Below the pieces are notes generated by a model. That model saw only the letters and a list, made by a program, of their open reading frames with translations, was not told the origin of the DNA and did no database searches. A stretch of DNA of 37,080 nt from Pantoea wallisii (GTDB lineage Bacteria; Pseudomonadota; Gammaproteobacteria; Enterobacterales; Enterobacteriaceae), in NCBI RefSeq assembly GCF_002095485.1, contig NZ_MLFS01000051.1, forward strand, positions 1 to 37,080, given 5' to 3'. Below are positions 36,222 through 37,080 of the stretch, in pieces; the first letter of the stretch is position 1, and each line of letters opens with the position of its first letter. The position numbers and the translations under genes are program-made.

Positions 36222-36754
36222 GGCGGATGCTCCAGCAGCCGGCGCAGCTGATCGAGGGTATCGATGAGCGCGCCGTCGTTATTAAGCGGATAGCAGTGCG
36301 CGGGCAGCGGTTCCGCCGCTCGCGCCAGCCGTTGATCAATCTCGGCATCACTTTCACGGCCGCGCTGGCGCAGCCGCGCCGCCAGTACCGTCGGCGACAC
36401 CTGCAGCACCAGCGGCAGCAGCCGCGCGCCGTAGTGCTGCTGCACAATGGGCAGATGCAGACGTGAGCCGTTGACCAGCACGTTTAATCCGCGCGCCAGC
36501 CAGTGGTCGATCTCTTCACCGAGCGCATAGCTGAAGCCGTGTGCCTGCCAGCTGATGGCGAACAGCCCCAGCGCTGCGCGCCGGCGAAATTCGGCTTCGC
36601 TCAGCGCCACATGGTTTTCGCCTCCCGCATCGGCCGGGCGCGTAATGTAACGATGGGCGATCACCAGATTGGCCGGGGGTGCTTCGCGCAGCGCGTTCAG
36701 CAGGCTGTCTTTGCCCGCGCCCGAAGGCCCGGTCAGCCAGATCAGGCGCGCCAT
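36218..36754 (-). CDS. phnN: Ribose 1,5-bisphosphate phosphokinase PhnN
   Basis: Guanylate-kinase-like enzyme that phosphorylates ribose 1,5-bisphosphate to PRPP, the last step in recovering the ribose part after C-P bond cleavage. The 178-residue protein starts MARLIWLTGPSGAGKDSLL with the P-loop, followed by HRYITRPADAGGENHVALSEAEF and a C-terminal lid region RLRQRGRESDAEIDQRLARA. The start overlaps the phnM stop by one base (TGATG), and the end overlaps phnP by four bases. Confidence 0.95.
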   Translation of the reverse strand: MARLIWLTGPSGAGKDSLLNALREAPPANLVIAHRYITRPADAGGENHVALSEAEFRRRAALGLFAISWQAHGFSYALGEEIDHWLARGLNVLVNGSRLHLPIVQQHYGARLLPLVLQVSPTVLAARLRQRGRESDAEIDQRLARAAEPLPAHCYPLNNDGALIDTLDQLRRLLEHPP

Positions 36755-37080
36755 CAGAACACCTGCCTGCCCTGCGACCAGACGTGACGAATATGCACAT
36801 GACCGTGGTCGGTGTGTGCCAGTACCAGATCGGCGCGCAGGCCCTCAGCGATGGTGCCGCGATCGTGCAGGCCGATGGCGCGGCCGGATTGCGCGTCACC
36901 AGCGCCGCCGCCTGCGGCAGCGTCAGGCTATTGCGCTCATCCGCCACCAGCCGGAACACAGCGTCCAGCAAACTGGCCGGATAGTAGTCGGAGGAGAGGA
37001 TATCCAGCAGATTGTGGCTCGCCAGCTCCCATGCTGCCACGTTGCCGGAGTGGGAGCCGCCGCGCACGATATTGGGCGCG
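36754..37080 (-). CDS. phnM: Alpha-D-ribose 1-methylphosphonate 5-triphosphate diphosphatase PhnM, C-terminal part (partial, single-base frameshift)
   Basis: The C-terminal end of the amidohydrolase-family enzyme that releases diphosphate from ribose methylphosphonate triphosphate in the C-P lyase pathway. The 5' part lies beyond the window. Visible blocks are IVRGGSHSGNVAAWELASHNLLDILSSDYYPASLLDAVFRL and LPQAAALVTRNPAA. The frame then breaks. One missing C at plus 36879 (minus GCGGCC read as GCGCC) restores AAAIGLHDRGTIAEGLRADLVLAHTDHGHVHIRHVWSQGRQVF, ending at the TGA that overlaps phnN. It is first in the phnM-N-P series seen here. Confidence 0.92.

Overview
The window is chromosomal DNA from a member of the Enterobacterales. 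The lsr genes, fiu-ybiX, yeeO, amn and yajD are all readily recognised as orthologues of Escherichia coli genes. The moderately high GC content, the Pseudomonas-like liv/bra operon and the phnCDE1E2 arrangement suggest an Erwiniaceae-type relative (Pantoea/Erwinia group) rather than E. coli itself; that placement is an inference. No tRNA, rRNA, CRISPR array, insertion sequence or prophage was seen.

Layout. (1) 1-8754: a complete autoinducer-2 (AI-2) uptake and processing locus, with lsrACDBFG on the minus strand divergent from lsrRK. (2) 8773-11911: the iron unit fiu-ybiX on the minus strand, with a very good Fur box. (3) 12037-12291: a 56-codon minus-strand gene of unknown function with its own terminator. 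(4) 12397-20730: yeeO (MATE exporter) and amn (AMP nucleosidase), which lie close together in E. coli, here separated by a branched-chain amino acid ABC operon (binding protein, livH, livM, livG, livF). (5) 20780-23595: a coiled-coil membrane protein, the HNH protein YajD, and an NCS2 purine permease with a possible PurR operator. (6) 23838-31763: a sugar module in which a minus-strand ABC importer (ATPase, permease, binding protein) and a D-lyxose-type isomerase are bracketed by two plus-strand genes, an OmpR-family response regulator and a hybrid histidine kinase. (7) 31717-37080: phosphonate genes on the minus strand, running from the end of phnM through phnN, phnP, phnC, phnD, phnE1 and phnE2, with a Pho box in front of phnC.

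The most attractive candidate for an undescribed system is region 6. It looks like a self-contained sugar-sensing circuit: a TorS-like hybrid kinase and a separate response regulator flank the transporter and isomerase they probably control. Tandem repeats in the kinase/transporter divergent promoter are a plausible binding site.

A major caveat applies to the whole window. Eight genes (livF, livG, livH, amn, the purine permease, the isomerase, the sugar permease and phnM) each carry one frameshift that is repaired by adding a single G or C, nearly always within a G/C run. This pattern is far more likely to be a consensus sequencing error than eight real mutations, so these genes are annotated as single CDSs with a frameshift. 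Three of the four solute-binding-protein genes are followed by strong hairpins before the next gene of their operon, which suggests uneven expression within the operons.
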